Below are positions 56,346 to 64,000 of a DNA stretch of 64,000 bases, in pieces. The notes beneath the pieces were generated by a model that worked only from the letters and a program-made list of their open reading frames with translations, did no database searches and was not told where the DNA came from. Origin of the DNA: Xenophilus sp. Marseille-Q4582. Its GTDB lineage: Bacteria > Pseudomonadota > Gammaproteobacteria > Burkholderiales > Burkholderiaceae_C. The translations under genes were made by a program, and so were the position numbers. Where the stretch lies: positions 1-64,000 of the forward strand of contig NZ_CAKAKO010000002.1 of assembly GCF_916700565.1 (NCBI RefSeq). Reading direction: 5' to 3'. Positions within the stretch are counted from its first letter, which is position 1; every line of letters starts with the position of its first letter.

Positions 56346-57005
56346 TCAGCCTTGCGGCGGGCGCTCGCCCACGTAGATTTCGACGCGGCGGTTCTGGGCC
56401 CGGCCAGCCTCGGTGTTGTTGTTGGCGATGGGTTCGCGCGAGCCGCGGCCGTCGATCTGGATGGCCTGCGTGCGCACGCCGCGCGAGACCAGGTAGTCGC
56501 GCGTGGCCGCCGCCCGCTCGATCGACAGCGGGTTGTTGATGGCGTCGCTGCCGGTGCTGTCGGTGTGGCCGATGATGCGCACTTCGGCGTTCGGGTTGTT
56601 GCGCAGGCCGCCGGAGAACTGGTCCAGCACGCCGGCGAGCTGCGGCCGGATCGCGGCGCGGCCGGTGTCGAAGCCGGCGTCGCTCGGGATGGCCAGCTTC
56701 AGCTCGTTGTTCTGCGTCTGCGAGACCTGGATGCCCGTGCCCTGCGTGGCCTGCTCCATCTGGCGCTTCTGCGCCTCCATGCGCTGCGACCACAGGTAGC
56801 CCCCCAGCGCGCCCACGCCGGCCCCGATGGCCGCGCCGGCGGCGGCCGAACGGCTGTTGCCGGTGGCCGCCCCGATGGCGGCCCCGCCCAGCGCGCCCAC
56901 GCCGGCACCGATGCCGGTGTTGCGCTGGGTGTCGCTCATGCCGGCACAGCCGGTGAGGGCCACGGCGATGGCGACGGTGCTCAGAACGAGTTTGCTGCTT
57001 TGCAT
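56346..57005 (-). CDS. OmpA-family protein with glycine-zipper segment
   Basis: A 219-aa lipoprotein-like protein: leader VALTGC, then a Gly/Ala-rich glycine-zipper segment (about 32-70, GIGAGVGALGGAAIGAATG and GAAIGAGVGALGG) that may insert in a membrane, a linker, and a C-terminal OmpA-like peptidoglycan-binding domain (HTDSTGSDAINNPLSIERAAATRDYL; NRRVEIYV). Type of YiaD-like proteins. An AGGAGA ribosome site is 7 bases before ATG 57005. Confidence 0.9.
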   Translation of the reverse strand: MQSSKLVLSTVAIAVALTGCAGMSDTQRNTGIGAGVGALGGAAIGAATGNSRSAAAGAAIGAGVGALGGYLWSQRMEAQKRQMEQATQGTGIQVSQTQNNELKLAIPSDAGFDTGRAAIRPQLAGVLDQFSGGLRNNPNAEVRIIGHTDSTGSDAINNPLSIERAAATRDYLVSRGVRTQAIQIDGRGSREPIANNNTEAGRAQNRRVEIYVGERPPQG

Positions 57006-57363
57006 CTTTTTTCTCCTGAAGGTGACGACCCTGAACCAGGGGCGGTTGGCCCGCCGGCAGCTCCCATCGGGAACCTGTGCCGAGCGGCGATGCGTATGAG
57101 AACCGAAGAACGGGGCCCATCCGTGTCTGTCACGTGTCGCCAGCGTATCCAAGTGTGAGCTTTTCGCAGATCGTGGATTTTTCCTGCTCCGCTGGCAGCG
57201 GCCTCGGCTGCGACCTCCGCAACGCAGCCACCTTAACGCAGCCCTGGCGCGGCTGCGTGACGGGCCCTGCAGGTTGCGCCGCACCCGCACGCGGCGGCGC
57301 GGCGGCGTCCGACAGCAGGTGGCGGCGCCGAACACGCCGGCCCGCCAGGTGCGCGCGAAAGCG
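57006..57363. other. Gene-free stretch upstream of the OmpA-type gene
   Basis: About 360 bp. It must hold the OmpA-type gene promoter, with an AT-richer patch (57160-57190). The rest is GC-rich with no convincing frame or hairpin. I see nothing else in it. Confidence 0.5.
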
Positions 57364-57537
57364 TCAGCGGGGCGGCGGTTCGCGCGCCGGATCCGCCGCC
57401 GTGCCTGCAGCCGGGTCGGGCGCCTGCGCGTCATCGGCGGGCAGTTCGCCCCGGCGGCGGCCGTGGAACATGGTCCACCAAACGATGAGGACAAGCAGAA
57501 CGAGCGCGCCGAGGGCTTCGAGCAAAATCACGAGCAT
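57364..57537 (-). CDS. Small single-helix membrane protein
   Basis: A 57-aa frame: MLVILLEALGALVLLVLIVW is one strong transmembrane helix, followed by a basic HGRRR and an acidic, Pro/Ala-rich tail. The amino acid pattern (helix-then-charge) looks like a real gene rather than a shadow. Its ATG sits on the same CATG as the mltA ATG on the other strand, so the two starts overlap by two bases. No ribosome site is obvious on either strand, so the start is only probable. Confidence 0.5.
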   Translation of the reverse strand: MLVILLEALGALVLLVLIVWWTMFHGRRRGELPADDAQAPDPAAGTAADPAREPPPR

Positions 57538-58726
57538 GAGAAAAGCAAAGTGGGGGCTGCTGGCCACCTGCATGATCGCAGCAATGCTGGCGGGATGCGC
57601 CAGCGGCCCCAAGACCCCTGGGCCTGATGCGCCCCCCTCGCAGACGCCGGCTTCGCCAGTTCCCGCGCCCACCACGCCCGGGCCCCTGACGGGCCCGCTG
57701 ACCCATCCGAAGACGCGCTGGATCCCGGTGGACTGGGCCGAACTGCCCGGCTGGTCCGAGGACCCCGTGCACGAGGCCTGGGGCGCGCTGATGACCAACT
57801 GCCAGCGGCCCAACGCGGCCATCGCGCCGCTGTGCACGCAAGTGCGGCGGCTGTCCATCGCCGGCGATGCCGAGCAGCGCGCCTTCCTGATGGAGCAGCT
57901 GCAGCCCTACCGCGTGGAATCGCCCGCCGGCCAGACCGAGGGGCTGCTGACGAGCTACTACGAGCCGGTCTTCGACGCCTCGCGCGTGCCGACCGCGACG
58001 CACACCGTGCCGCTGTATGCCCTGCCGGCGGGCTGGGTGCGCGGGCGTCCGGGCTACACGCGCCAGCAGCTCGAAACACAGCCCGAGGCGCAGGCCACGC
58101 TGCGCGGCCGCGAGATCGCCTGGATGGCCGACCCGATCGACGTGCTGATGCTGCACATCCAGGGCTCGGGCCGGCTGCGCATCACCGAGCCCGACGGGCG
58201 CCGCCAGGTGGTGCGCATGGCCTTCGCAGGCACCAACGAACAGCCCTATCGCAGCGTGCAGGCCTGGCTGTCGTCGCAAGGCGTGTCGCCCATCGGCCGC
58301 TGGCCCGAGGACGTCAAGGCCTGGGCCGCGCAGAACCCGCAGCGCGTGCAGCAGATGCTGTGGGCCAACCCGCGCTACGTCTTCTTCCGCGAGGAGCCGC
58401 TGTCGGACGTGGACGCCGCCTTCGGCCCGCGCGGCGCGCAGGGCGTGCCACTCACGGCGGGCCGCTCCATCGCCGTAGACCGCGAGGCCATTCCCTATGG
58501 CACGCCGGTCTGGCTGGCCTCCAGCGGGCCGGTGGCGCAACTGAACCGGCTGGTGGTCGCGCAGGACACCGGCAGCGCCATCGTCGGCGCGGTGCGGGCC
58601 GACTTCTTCGCGGGCACCGGCGAGGAAGCCGGCCGCTTCGCCGCGCGCATGAAGCAGCCGCTGCGCCTGTGGGCGCTGTGGCCGCGCGGGATGGACCCGA
58701 CGGGGGCCAGCCTGGTGCGGCGCTGA
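57536..58726 (+). CDS. mltA: Murein transglycosylase A
   Basis: Lipoprotein lytic transglycosylase that cuts peptidoglycan glycan chains. Leader CMIAAMLAGC; a Pro/Thr-rich linker; then the MltA core with GLLTSYYEPVF, MLHIQGSGRLR, NQ-rich loop and VFFRE; the catalytic Asp lies in VAQDTGSAIVGAVRADFF. 396 aa, slightly longer than E. coli MltA (365 aa). ATG 57536 places a basic MRKAKWG before the leader. Its products feed AmpG-type recycling (an AmpG-like permease lies far upstream in the window). Confidence 0.93.
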   Translation: MRKAKWGLLATCMIAAMLAGCASGPKTPGPDAPPSQTPASPVPAPTTPGPLTGPLTHPKTRWIPVDWAELPGWSEDPVHEAWGALMTNCQRPNAAIAPLCTQVRRLSIAGDAEQRAFLMEQLQPYRVESPAGQTEGLLTSYYEPVFDASRVPTATHTVPLYALPAGWVRGRPGYTRQQLETQPEAQATLRGREIAWMADPIDVLMLHIQGSGRLRITEPDGRRQVVRMAFAGTNEQPYRSVQAWLSSQGVSPIGRWPEDVKAWAAQNPQRVQQMLWANPRYVFFREEPLSDVDAAFGPRGAQGVPLTAGRSIAVDREAIPYGTPVWLASSGPVAQLNRLVVAQDTGSAIVGAVRADFFAGTGEEAGRFAARMKQPLRLWALWPRGMDPTGASLVRR

Positions 58727-58757
58727 CGCGCCTGCCTTGGCTTTCTCCTCGCCACCC

Positions 58758-58791
58758 AAAAAAAGGGCCGTGCCTCCAAGGCACGGCCCTT
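58758..58791. terminator. Terminator between mltA and phoX
   Basis: AAGGGCCGTGCC (58763-58774) pairs with GGCACGGCCCTT (58780-58791), a 12-bp stem with a 5-nt loop. On the minus strand the stem is followed by a run of T (from 58764-58758), ending phoX; on the plus strand the tail is weak. Confidence 0.85.
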
Positions 58792-58832
58792 CTCACATGG
58801 GGAACGGCGCGCTCGTGGCGGCCGGTGTTCCT

Positions 58833-60908
58833 TCAGACGCCGACCGGCTTGCCGTCGGCCTTGCGGATGACCACCGTGGACGAGCGCGGGCGGACCTTGC
58901 CGCTGGGCAGGGCCGTGGCGTCGTCGTTGTCGTAGGCGGGCCAGTTCACCGGGTGCTGGATGTTCAGGAAGATGCTCGTGAAATCCGGCGTGTAGGCAAA
59001 GCCGGTGATCTCGGCTTCGTTGGGGCCGACGAAGAAGCGGCGCAGTTCGGCCTGGTTGCTCTTGTTGATGGCCGGGCCCGTGCCCTTGCTGTCGGCCAGC
59101 GGCGCGGGGATCACGGCCAGCATCTGGTCGTTGGTCGCCTTGGCCACGGCGTTGTTGCGGCCGCCGTCGATGCCGTTGTCGGTCTGGATCCAGAGGATGC
59201 CCCGGTCGTCGAAGGCGATGCCGTCGGGGCTGGCCAGCTGGTTGAGCGCCGTCAGGCCCGAGCGGTTGGTGTCGGCGTCCGCGTCGGCATTGGAGCCGAA
59301 GACGAAGATCTCCCACTGGAAGCTGTTCGAATCGGCCGCGTCGTGCCAGCGGATGATGTGGCCGTTGACGTTGTTCAGGCGCGGGTTGGCCGGGTTGGTG
59401 CCCGTGGTGGCGTTGCGGCTGGTGTTGTTGGTCAGCGTGAGGTAGACGTCGCCGTTGGTCGGGTGCACCGCCGTCCACTCGGGGCGGTCCATGGGCGTGG
59501 CGCCCACGAAGTCGGCCGCGCCGCGCGTGTTGATCAGGATCTCTTCGATCGTCTTGTACTTGTCGCCGAGCTTGCCGCCGTCCTTGCCGGCGGCATTCGG
59601 CGTGAGGGGCAGCCAGACGCCCTTGCCGTCGGCGTCGAAGCGCGCCACGTACAGCGTGCCCTTGTCCAGGTACTTGGCGCCCACGGCCAGGCGGTCGGTG
59701 CGCGTGGCGTCCTTCGGGTCCCACTTGGCGTCGGACACGAACTTGTAGATGTATTCGAAGCGCGAGTCGTCACCGCTGTAGAAGGCCAGCGGCTTGCCCT
59801 CGACCGGGTTGCCGTAGGCCGCGCCTTCGTGCGCGAAGCGGCCCATGGCCGTGCGCTTGGTGGCGATGCTGCCCGGGTCGTAGGGGTCGATCTCGACCAG
59901 GTAGCCGAAGCCGTTGACCTCGTTGCGCCAGTCCTCGGTCGCGCTCGCGCCGGTGGCGGTGACGTTGAATCGGGCGAACTCGCCCTGCTGCTCACTGCGG
60001 TCGCCGGCAGCGGTTTCCCACAGGTAGCGGCCCGTCTTGGTGGGCACGCCCACGCGCTTCTGGTGGTCGGGCAGGGTGCCGGTGTTCACGAAGCAGGCGG
60101 CCCAGTTCTCTTCGGCCGTGATGTACGTGCCCCAGGGCGTGGTGCCGTTGCCGCAGTTGTTGTTGGTGCCGCGCACCTGCGTGCCATCGGGAGAGAAGGG
60201 CGTCTTGACCCAGTCCGTGCGGCCCACGGGGCCGGCCAGCGCCATCGGCGTGGCGGAGGTGAAACGGCGGTTGTAGCGCGAGTTCTTGACGATGGCCCAA
60301 CGGCCACCTTCCAGGCGCACGTGCATCACGGCCACGCCGTGGGCGTTGATCTCCTTGCGCACTTCCTCGGCGGGGCGCTTGCCGTCGACCTGGGTCGGGC
60401 CGTTCGGATGGAGGGCCTTCTCGTCGATGTACTCGTGGTTCACCACCAGCAGGCCTTCGGTCGAGCTGCCCTGCAGCGGGAAGAAGTGCATGCCGTCGTG
60501 GTGCATGCCGGTGGAGTTCAGCAGGTCCTCGGAGCTGTTGTTGCCGTCCTTGCTCCAGGGTGCGGCCTTGTCGTTGAGCGGCGTGCCCCAGGCGCCCAGC
60601 ACCTGGGCGACGTAGCCGGCCGGCACCACGCAGGCATCGGTCATCGAGGGAGGCAGCGAATCGAAGCCCAGCTTGAGCTTGGGTGGCTCGGGCGCGGGGG
60701 CCGGCGCGGGTGCAGGAGGCAGGACGGGGAAGCCGCCGCCACCGCTGCCACCGCAGGCCGTCAGGCCCACGCCGGTCATGGCGGCCAGCGCGGCCCCCAG
60801 GCCGCCGCGCGTGACGGCGCGACGCGACAGGTTCTTTTCCAGGATGGCGCTGAAAGGTTCGTTCGCGCTGCTGTTGCGGACGACCTTGTCCGAAATCGAT
60901 TGGCTCAT
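58833..60908 (-). CDS. phoX: PhoX-family alkaline phosphatase (Tat-exported)
   Basis: Calcium/iron-type alkaline phosphatase for phosphate scavenging, 691 aa. Leader NLSRRAVTRGGLGAALAAMT with a twin arginine and a later lipobox-like GLTACGG. Conserved PhoX segments include VVNHEYIDEKALHPNGPT, FTSATPMALAGPVG, NNCGNGTTPWGTYITAEENW, GRFAHEGAAYG, YSGDDSRFEYIYKFVS and GIAFDDRGILWIQTD. ATG 60908 chosen; the longer frame runs into the promoter. A Pho box lies just upstream, so it should be PhoB-activated. An IS5-type element sits upstream of that box. Confidence 0.93.
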   Translation of the reverse strand: MSQSISDKVVRNSSANEPFSAILEKNLSRRAVTRGGLGAALAAMTGVGLTACGGSGGGGFPVLPPAPAPAPAPEPPKLKLGFDSLPPSMTDACVVPAGYVAQVLGAWGTPLNDKAAPWSKDGNNSSEDLLNSTGMHHDGMHFFPLQGSSTEGLLVVNHEYIDEKALHPNGPTQVDGKRPAEEVRKEINAHGVAVMHVRLEGGRWAIVKNSRYNRRFTSATPMALAGPVGRTDWVKTPFSPDGTQVRGTNNNCGNGTTPWGTYITAEENWAACFVNTGTLPDHQKRVGVPTKTGRYLWETAAGDRSEQQGEFARFNVTATGASATEDWRNEVNGFGYLVEIDPYDPGSIATKRTAMGRFAHEGAAYGNPVEGKPLAFYSGDDSRFEYIYKFVSDAKWDPKDATRTDRLAVGAKYLDKGTLYVARFDADGKGVWLPLTPNAAGKDGGKLGDKYKTIEEILINTRGAADFVGATPMDRPEWTAVHPTNGDVYLTLTNNTSRNATTGTNPANPRLNNVNGHIIRWHDAADSNSFQWEIFVFGSNADADADTNRSGLTALNQLASPDGIAFDDRGILWIQTDNGIDGGRNNAVAKATNDQMLAVIPAPLADSKGTGPAINKSNQAELRRFFVGPNEAEITGFAYTPDFTSIFLNIQHPVNWPAYDNDDATALPSGKVRPRSSTVVIRKADGKPVGV

Positions 60909-60955
60909 GGGGCAGTTCGCTCTGTGTGATGTCGAGGGGCTCGACGGGCGCGGGC

Positions 60956-61000
60956 AGTCTAGGAAGCGCGCATGACAGTAAAAAGTCAAACGCGTGTCAG
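60956..61000 (-). promoter_or_regulatory. Pho box with -10 element upstream of phoX
   Basis: On the minus strand: CTGACAC (61000-60994), GCGT, TTGACTT (60989-60983), TTTA, CTGTCAT (60978-60972): three heptamers at 11-bp spacing, matching the PhoB consensus CTGTCAT with about 5-7 of 7 per unit. A -10-like TAGACT follows at 60961-60956, about 10 bp after the last heptamer, as in PhoB-activated promoters. Confidence 0.82.
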
Positions 61001-61040
61001 CGCGGCCCGTCGCCGGGCCCAAGACGGCGCGAACGCCTAG

Positions 61041-61865
61041 GGACTGTTAACACTAATTGCGATGATTCAAGTTGTGATTGACACTGGCGAGCATGGAGAT
61101 CACCGCCAAGCAATTCGCGCTCATCGAGCACTGCCTTCCGAGGCAACGCGGCAATGTCAGCATGACCAACCTGCAAGTCGTCAATGCCGTGCTGTACGTG
61201 GCCGAGCATGGCTGCAAGTGGCGCGGCCTACCAAAGCGGTTCGGAAACTGGCACACGGTCTACACCCGCATGCGCCGATGGGCCAAGGCGGGGGTGCTGG
61301 ACAGGATGTTCGAGGAACTCCAGCGCGAGCAGGTGGTGCGCATCCGCATCGAGGCCGTGTCGCTGGACAGCACCAGCGTCAAGGTGCATCCCGATGGAAC
61401 CGGGGCTTTAAAAAAAACGGACCGCAAGCCATTGGAAAGTCCCGAGGCGGATGGAACACCAAGGTTCATCTGGTTGCCGCGGATGCTCGAACGGCCGTGA
61501 CGTTCTGCCTGTCGCCCGGGCAGGCACACGATGCGGCCGAAGGAAGGCGGTTGCTCCAGACTCTCGGTCCAACGAGTCGGCCGGTGCACCTGCTCATGGA
61601 CCGAGCCTACGAAGGCAAGGAGACGAGGCAGTTGGCGCTCGACCTGGGCTTCATCCCGGTTGTGCCGCCAACGAGGAAGCGCCTCGACCCCTGGGAATAC
61701 GACCGTGAGATGTACAAGCGGCGCAACGAAGTCGAACGGCTGTTTCGGCGGCTCAAAGGCTACCGCCGTATCTTCTCGCGCTTCGAGAAGCTCGACGCGA
61801 TGTTCCTCGGCTTCATCAGCTTCGCGCTGGTGGCTGACGGGCTTCGAGGTTTGTGTTAACACGCC
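61041..61865 (+). mobile_element. IS5-family insertion sequence (IS427-like), intact
   Basis: 825 bp with imperfect terminal inverted repeats GGACTGTTAACAC (61041-61053) and GTGTTAACACGCC (61853-61865), 11 of 13 matching. Direct target repeats CTAG flank it at 61037-61040 and 61866-61869, fitting the YTAR target of IS5-type elements. It holds one transposase gene expressed through a frameshift. It is inserted between genes, about 40 bp upstream of the phoX Pho box. Confidence 0.88.
61093..61859 (+). CDS. IS5-family DDE transposase (programmed -1 frameshift)
   Basis: Cut-and-paste DDE transposase. The first frame (61093-61500) carries the N-terminal DNA-binding part and the first Asp (SLDSTSVKV); the second frame (to 61859) carries the second Asp (LLMDRAYEG) and the Glu in the Y-x2-R-x3-E-x6-K signature (YKRRNEVERLFRRLK). 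An A8 run at 61410-61417 (TTTAAAAAAAAC) sits where the frames join, so a -1 slip makes the fusion of about 255 aa. No stop breaks either part, so it is probably active. Stop codon TAA lies inside the right inverted repeat. Confidence 0.88.
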
Positions 61866-62053
61866 CTAGACTGCGGCACCTGCCGCGACGCCACCGGGGG
61901 CCACAGCGAGCGGCCCCGCCGCGGGGTTCCGCGGTCTCGGCCCGGAAACTGCATGCGCCTTCCCCATGATTCCCATGACCCTTTTCCCGCCCGCCGGTGT
62001 GCGGACCGCACCCCTCGCCTCCTCGTCGTCTGCCCCCGGAAAGGCGGCCCGCC

Positions 62054-63442
62054 ATGCCTGACTCCAGCGCGCTGCCGGACGCCCTGGCGCAAGCCCTGGG
62101 CGCCGGCGCCGTCCTCACGGGCGAAGCCATCCCGCCGCGCCACCACAGCGACTGGAGCGGCGCGGCGCCTGTGCGGCCGCTGGCTCTGGTGCGCCCGCGC
62201 AGCACCGAGGAAGTGGCGGCCGTGCTGCGGCTTGCCCACGCATACGGCGTCCCCGTGGTGCCGCAGGGTGGCCTGACGGGCCTGGCCGGCGCGGCCGTGC
62301 CGCATGCCGGCGGCATCGCGCTCTCGCTGGACCGCATGAACGCCATCGAATCGGTGGACGCCGCCGCGGCCACGCTCACCGCCCAGGCCGGCGCGACCTT
62401 GCAGGCCGTGCAGGAAGCGGCCGCCGAGCGCGGCCTGCGCTTCGGCGTGGACCTGGGCGCGCGCGGCTCCTGCCAGATCGGCGGCAACCTGGCCACCAAC
62501 GCGGGCGGCAACGGCGTGCTTCAGTTCGGCATGATGCGCGAGCAATGCCTGGGCCTCGAAGTGGTGCTGGCCGACGGCACCGTGCTGCCCATGCTGCGGC
62601 CCATGATCAAGAACAACACGGGCTACGACCTCAAGCAGCTGTTCATCGGCGCCGAGGGCACGCTGGGCGTCATCACGCGCGCGGTGCTGCGCCTGCGGCC
62701 CGCCCCGGCGGCGCAGGTCACGGCGCTGGTCGCGCTGGCCGACTTCGACAGCGCGCTCGCGCTGCTGGGCCGCCTGCAGCAGCGCTTTGCCGGCAACGTG
62801 GCGGCCTTCGAACTCATGTGGCGCGACTTCGTCGCCGCCTCGCTGCAATGGCAGTCGCTGCGCGAGCCCTTCGACGCGCCGCATGCCTTCGCCGCGCTCA
62901 TCGACGTGACCGGCCGCGACGAGGAGGCACTGCGCGGCGCGATCGAAGAACTGCTGGGCGAGGCGATGGAGGCCGAACAGGTGCAGGACGCCGTGATCGC
63001 CCAGTCGCGGGCACAGGCCGCCATGCTGTGGAAGATCCGCGAGGCCACGGCCGAGCTGCCCACGAACATGCACCCGCCGATCAACTTCGACGTCAGCCTG
63101 CCGATGGCCGAGATCGGCCGCTTCGCCGAGCGCTGCCGCGCCGCCTTCGACGCACGCTGGCCCGGCCACATCGCCGTCTTCTTCGGCCATGTGGGCGATG
63201 GCAACCTGCACATCTCGGTCGATGGCGGCACCGTGGGCCATGACGAAGCGGGCGTGGAACGCATCGTGTACGACACGGTGGCCGCGTTCCAGGGCAGCGT
63301 GTCGGCCGAACACGGCATCGGCACGCACAAGATGCCCTACCTGGGCGCCAGCCGCACGCCGCAGGAACTGGCCGCCATGCGCGCCATCAAGGCCGCGCTC
63401 GACCCCAAGGGCATCATGAACCCGGGGAAAGTGCTGGACTGA
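62054..63442 (+). CDS. FAD-linked D-2-hydroxyacid oxidase/dehydrogenase (GlcD-like)
   Basis: A 462-aa FAD-linked oxidase of the GlcD/D-2-hydroxyglutarate dehydrogenase type. The FAD-binding PCMH part is about 30-210 (VVPQGGLTGLAGAAV; GGNLATNAGG; NNTGYDLKQLFIGAEGTLG), and the C-terminal cap carries metal and substrate residues in GHVGDGNLHI and EHGIGTHK. Substrate is probably a D-2-hydroxy acid such as D-lactate, glycolate or D-2-hydroxyglutarate. ATG 62054. It converges with a LysR gene that might control a neighbour. Confidence 0.9.
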   Translation: MPDSSALPDALAQALGAGAVLTGEAIPPRHHSDWSGAAPVRPLALVRPRSTEEVAAVLRLAHAYGVPVVPQGGLTGLAGAAVPHAGGIALSLDRMNAIESVDAAAATLTAQAGATLQAVQEAAAERGLRFGVDLGARGSCQIGGNLATNAGGNGVLQFGMMREQCLGLEVVLADGTVLPMLRPMIKNNTGYDLKQLFIGAEGTLGVITRAVLRLRPAPAAQVTALVALADFDSALALLGRLQQRFAGNVAAFELMWRDFVAASLQWQSLREPFDAPHAFAALIDVTGRDEEALRGAIEELLGEAMEAEQVQDAVIAQSRAQAAMLWKIREATAELPTNMHPPINFDVSLPMAEIGRFAERCRAAFDARWPGHIAVFFGHVGDGNLHISVDGGTVGHDEAGVERIVYDTVAAFQGSVSAEHGIGTHKMPYLGASRTPQELAAMRAIKAALDPKGIMNPGKVLD

Positions 63443-63484
63443 AACGCAATCGTCGGAAGCGCCGGGCCCACCCGGCGCGATGCG

Positions 63485-64000
63485 CTACGTCGACTCGCGC
63501 TGCCGCAGCTCACCCGCCACCTGCGCCACCAGGTCCCAGGCCGCCTGCACCACCGGCGCCAGCGCGCGGTTGCGCCGGTGCACCAGCATGATGTCGCGGT
63601 CCACGCGCGGCAGCAGCGGGCGCTGCACCAGATCGATCAGGTCGCCGCGTGCCACGGCCAGCCGCGGCACCACCGACACGCCCAGCCCCGCCTCCAGCAT
63701 GCGGAAGATGGTGGTGGGGTGGCCTACCTCCTGCGCCACCTGGGCCTGCACGCCCTGGTCGGCCAGCGCACGGTCGATCAGGCGGCGGCTGCCCGAGGCC
63801 TGATCGAGCAGCACCAGCGGTTCGCCGGCCAGCTCGGACCAGCGCACCGCCCCCTTGCCGCCCCGCTTGCGCGCCAGCCGGTGCGTGCGCGGCAACACCA
63901 GGCAGAAGGACTCCGACAGGATGGTCTGCATGTGCAGGTCGTCGTTCTCGCCCGGGTCCACCACCACGCCGAAGTCCACCTCGCCCAGCCGCACGCTGTG
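63485..64000 (-). CDS. LysR-family regulator, C-terminal part (cut by window edge)
   Basis: 172 codons of the ligand-binding half of a LysR regulator: VDFGVVVDPGENDDLHMQTIL, FCLVLPRTHRLA, LVLLDQASGSRRLIDRAL and FRMLEAGLGVSVVPRLAV. The helix-turn-helix N-terminus lies beyond base 64000, so the true start is not visible; the ATG at 63994 is internal. It converges on the oxidase gene. Confidence 0.88.
   Translation of the reverse strand, partial: HSVRLGEVDFGVVVDPGENDDLHMQTILSESFCLVLPRTHRLARKRGGKGAVRWSELAGEPLVLLDQASGSRRLIDRALADQGVQAQVAQEVGHPTTIFRMLEAGLGVSVVPRLAVARGDLIDLVQRPLLPRVDRDIMLVHRRNRALAPVVQAAWDLVAQVAGELRQREST

Noticed and set aside
56800-56930. Repeat-like GC-rich bases inside the second OmpA-type gene
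   Set aside because: They encode a glycine-zipper motif, a normal feature of such proteins.

Overview
The window is high-GC (roughly 70 %), densely coding bacterial DNA. Its gene content points to a betaproteobacterium of the Burkholderiales, most likely a Comamonadaceae member of the Acidovorax/Variovorax/Xenophilus type. Evidence includes a Bug-type tripartite carrier binding protein, a Tat-exported PhoX, a YhdP giant next to a nitrilase-family gene, DUF2145, DUF3717 and DUF1289 proteins, and a dispersed intergenic repeat of a kind I associate with that family. The family assignment is inference from content, not a database match. I saw no rRNA, tRNA, CRISPR array, prophage or replication origin.

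Layout. 1-5.3 kb: an AmpG-like muropeptide permease (cut by the window edge), then a ketosynthase / chain-length-factor pair and a flavin-dependent halogenase-like oxidoreductase, probably the tail of an aryl-polyene or xanthomonadin-like pigment cluster. 5.3-8.7 kb: an OmpR-type two-component system with a tandem operator, and an O-antigen ligase-like protein. 8.7-16.7 kb: a class A beta-lactamase, ilvE with a CHCC zinc-finger gene, rdgC, small envelope proteins, a BCCT transporter, and a DUF2145/Ser-rich secreted pair. 16.7-25.7 kb: radA, an HpaI-type aldolase, a Bug binding protein, panE-like, a GAF-GGDEF cyclase, a zinc alcohol dehydrogenase, and alr coupled to a membrane protein. 25.8-38.3 kb: lplT, a DMT exporter, glutathione peroxidase, a coiled-coil/ParS-type fusion protein, an rlmN paralogue, moaC, a BepA-like protease, terC behind a Mn2+ riboswitch, yaeQ and purB. 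38.4-41.7 kb: a GST, a periplasmic glutathione peroxidase and an ECF41 sigma factor with its target gene. 41.8-58.7 kb: a lipoprotein M20 peptidase, rlpA, glnE, yhdP, a nitrilase-family amidase, a second two-component system, two OmpA-type proteins and mltA. 58.8-64 kb: phoX behind a Pho box, an intact IS5-family element, an FAD-linked oxidase and the end of a LysR regulator.

Themes. Envelope and peptidoglycan functions recur (AmpG, beta-lactamase, Alr, RlpA, MltA, two OmpA-type proteins, WaaL-like, LplT, BepA-like, YhdP). Regulatory elements readable in the sequence are the most informative part: a yybP-ykoY riboswitch before terC; matching ECF41-type promoters before the sigma factor and the carboxymuconolactone decarboxylase gene; a three-unit Pho box before phoX; and a tandem TTTACGC repeat before the first response regulator. 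A lipoprotein gene whose best start codon is ATC, and an H-NS-like coiled coil joined to an antitoxin-type ParS/MbcA domain with no toxin beside it, are the oddest coding features.
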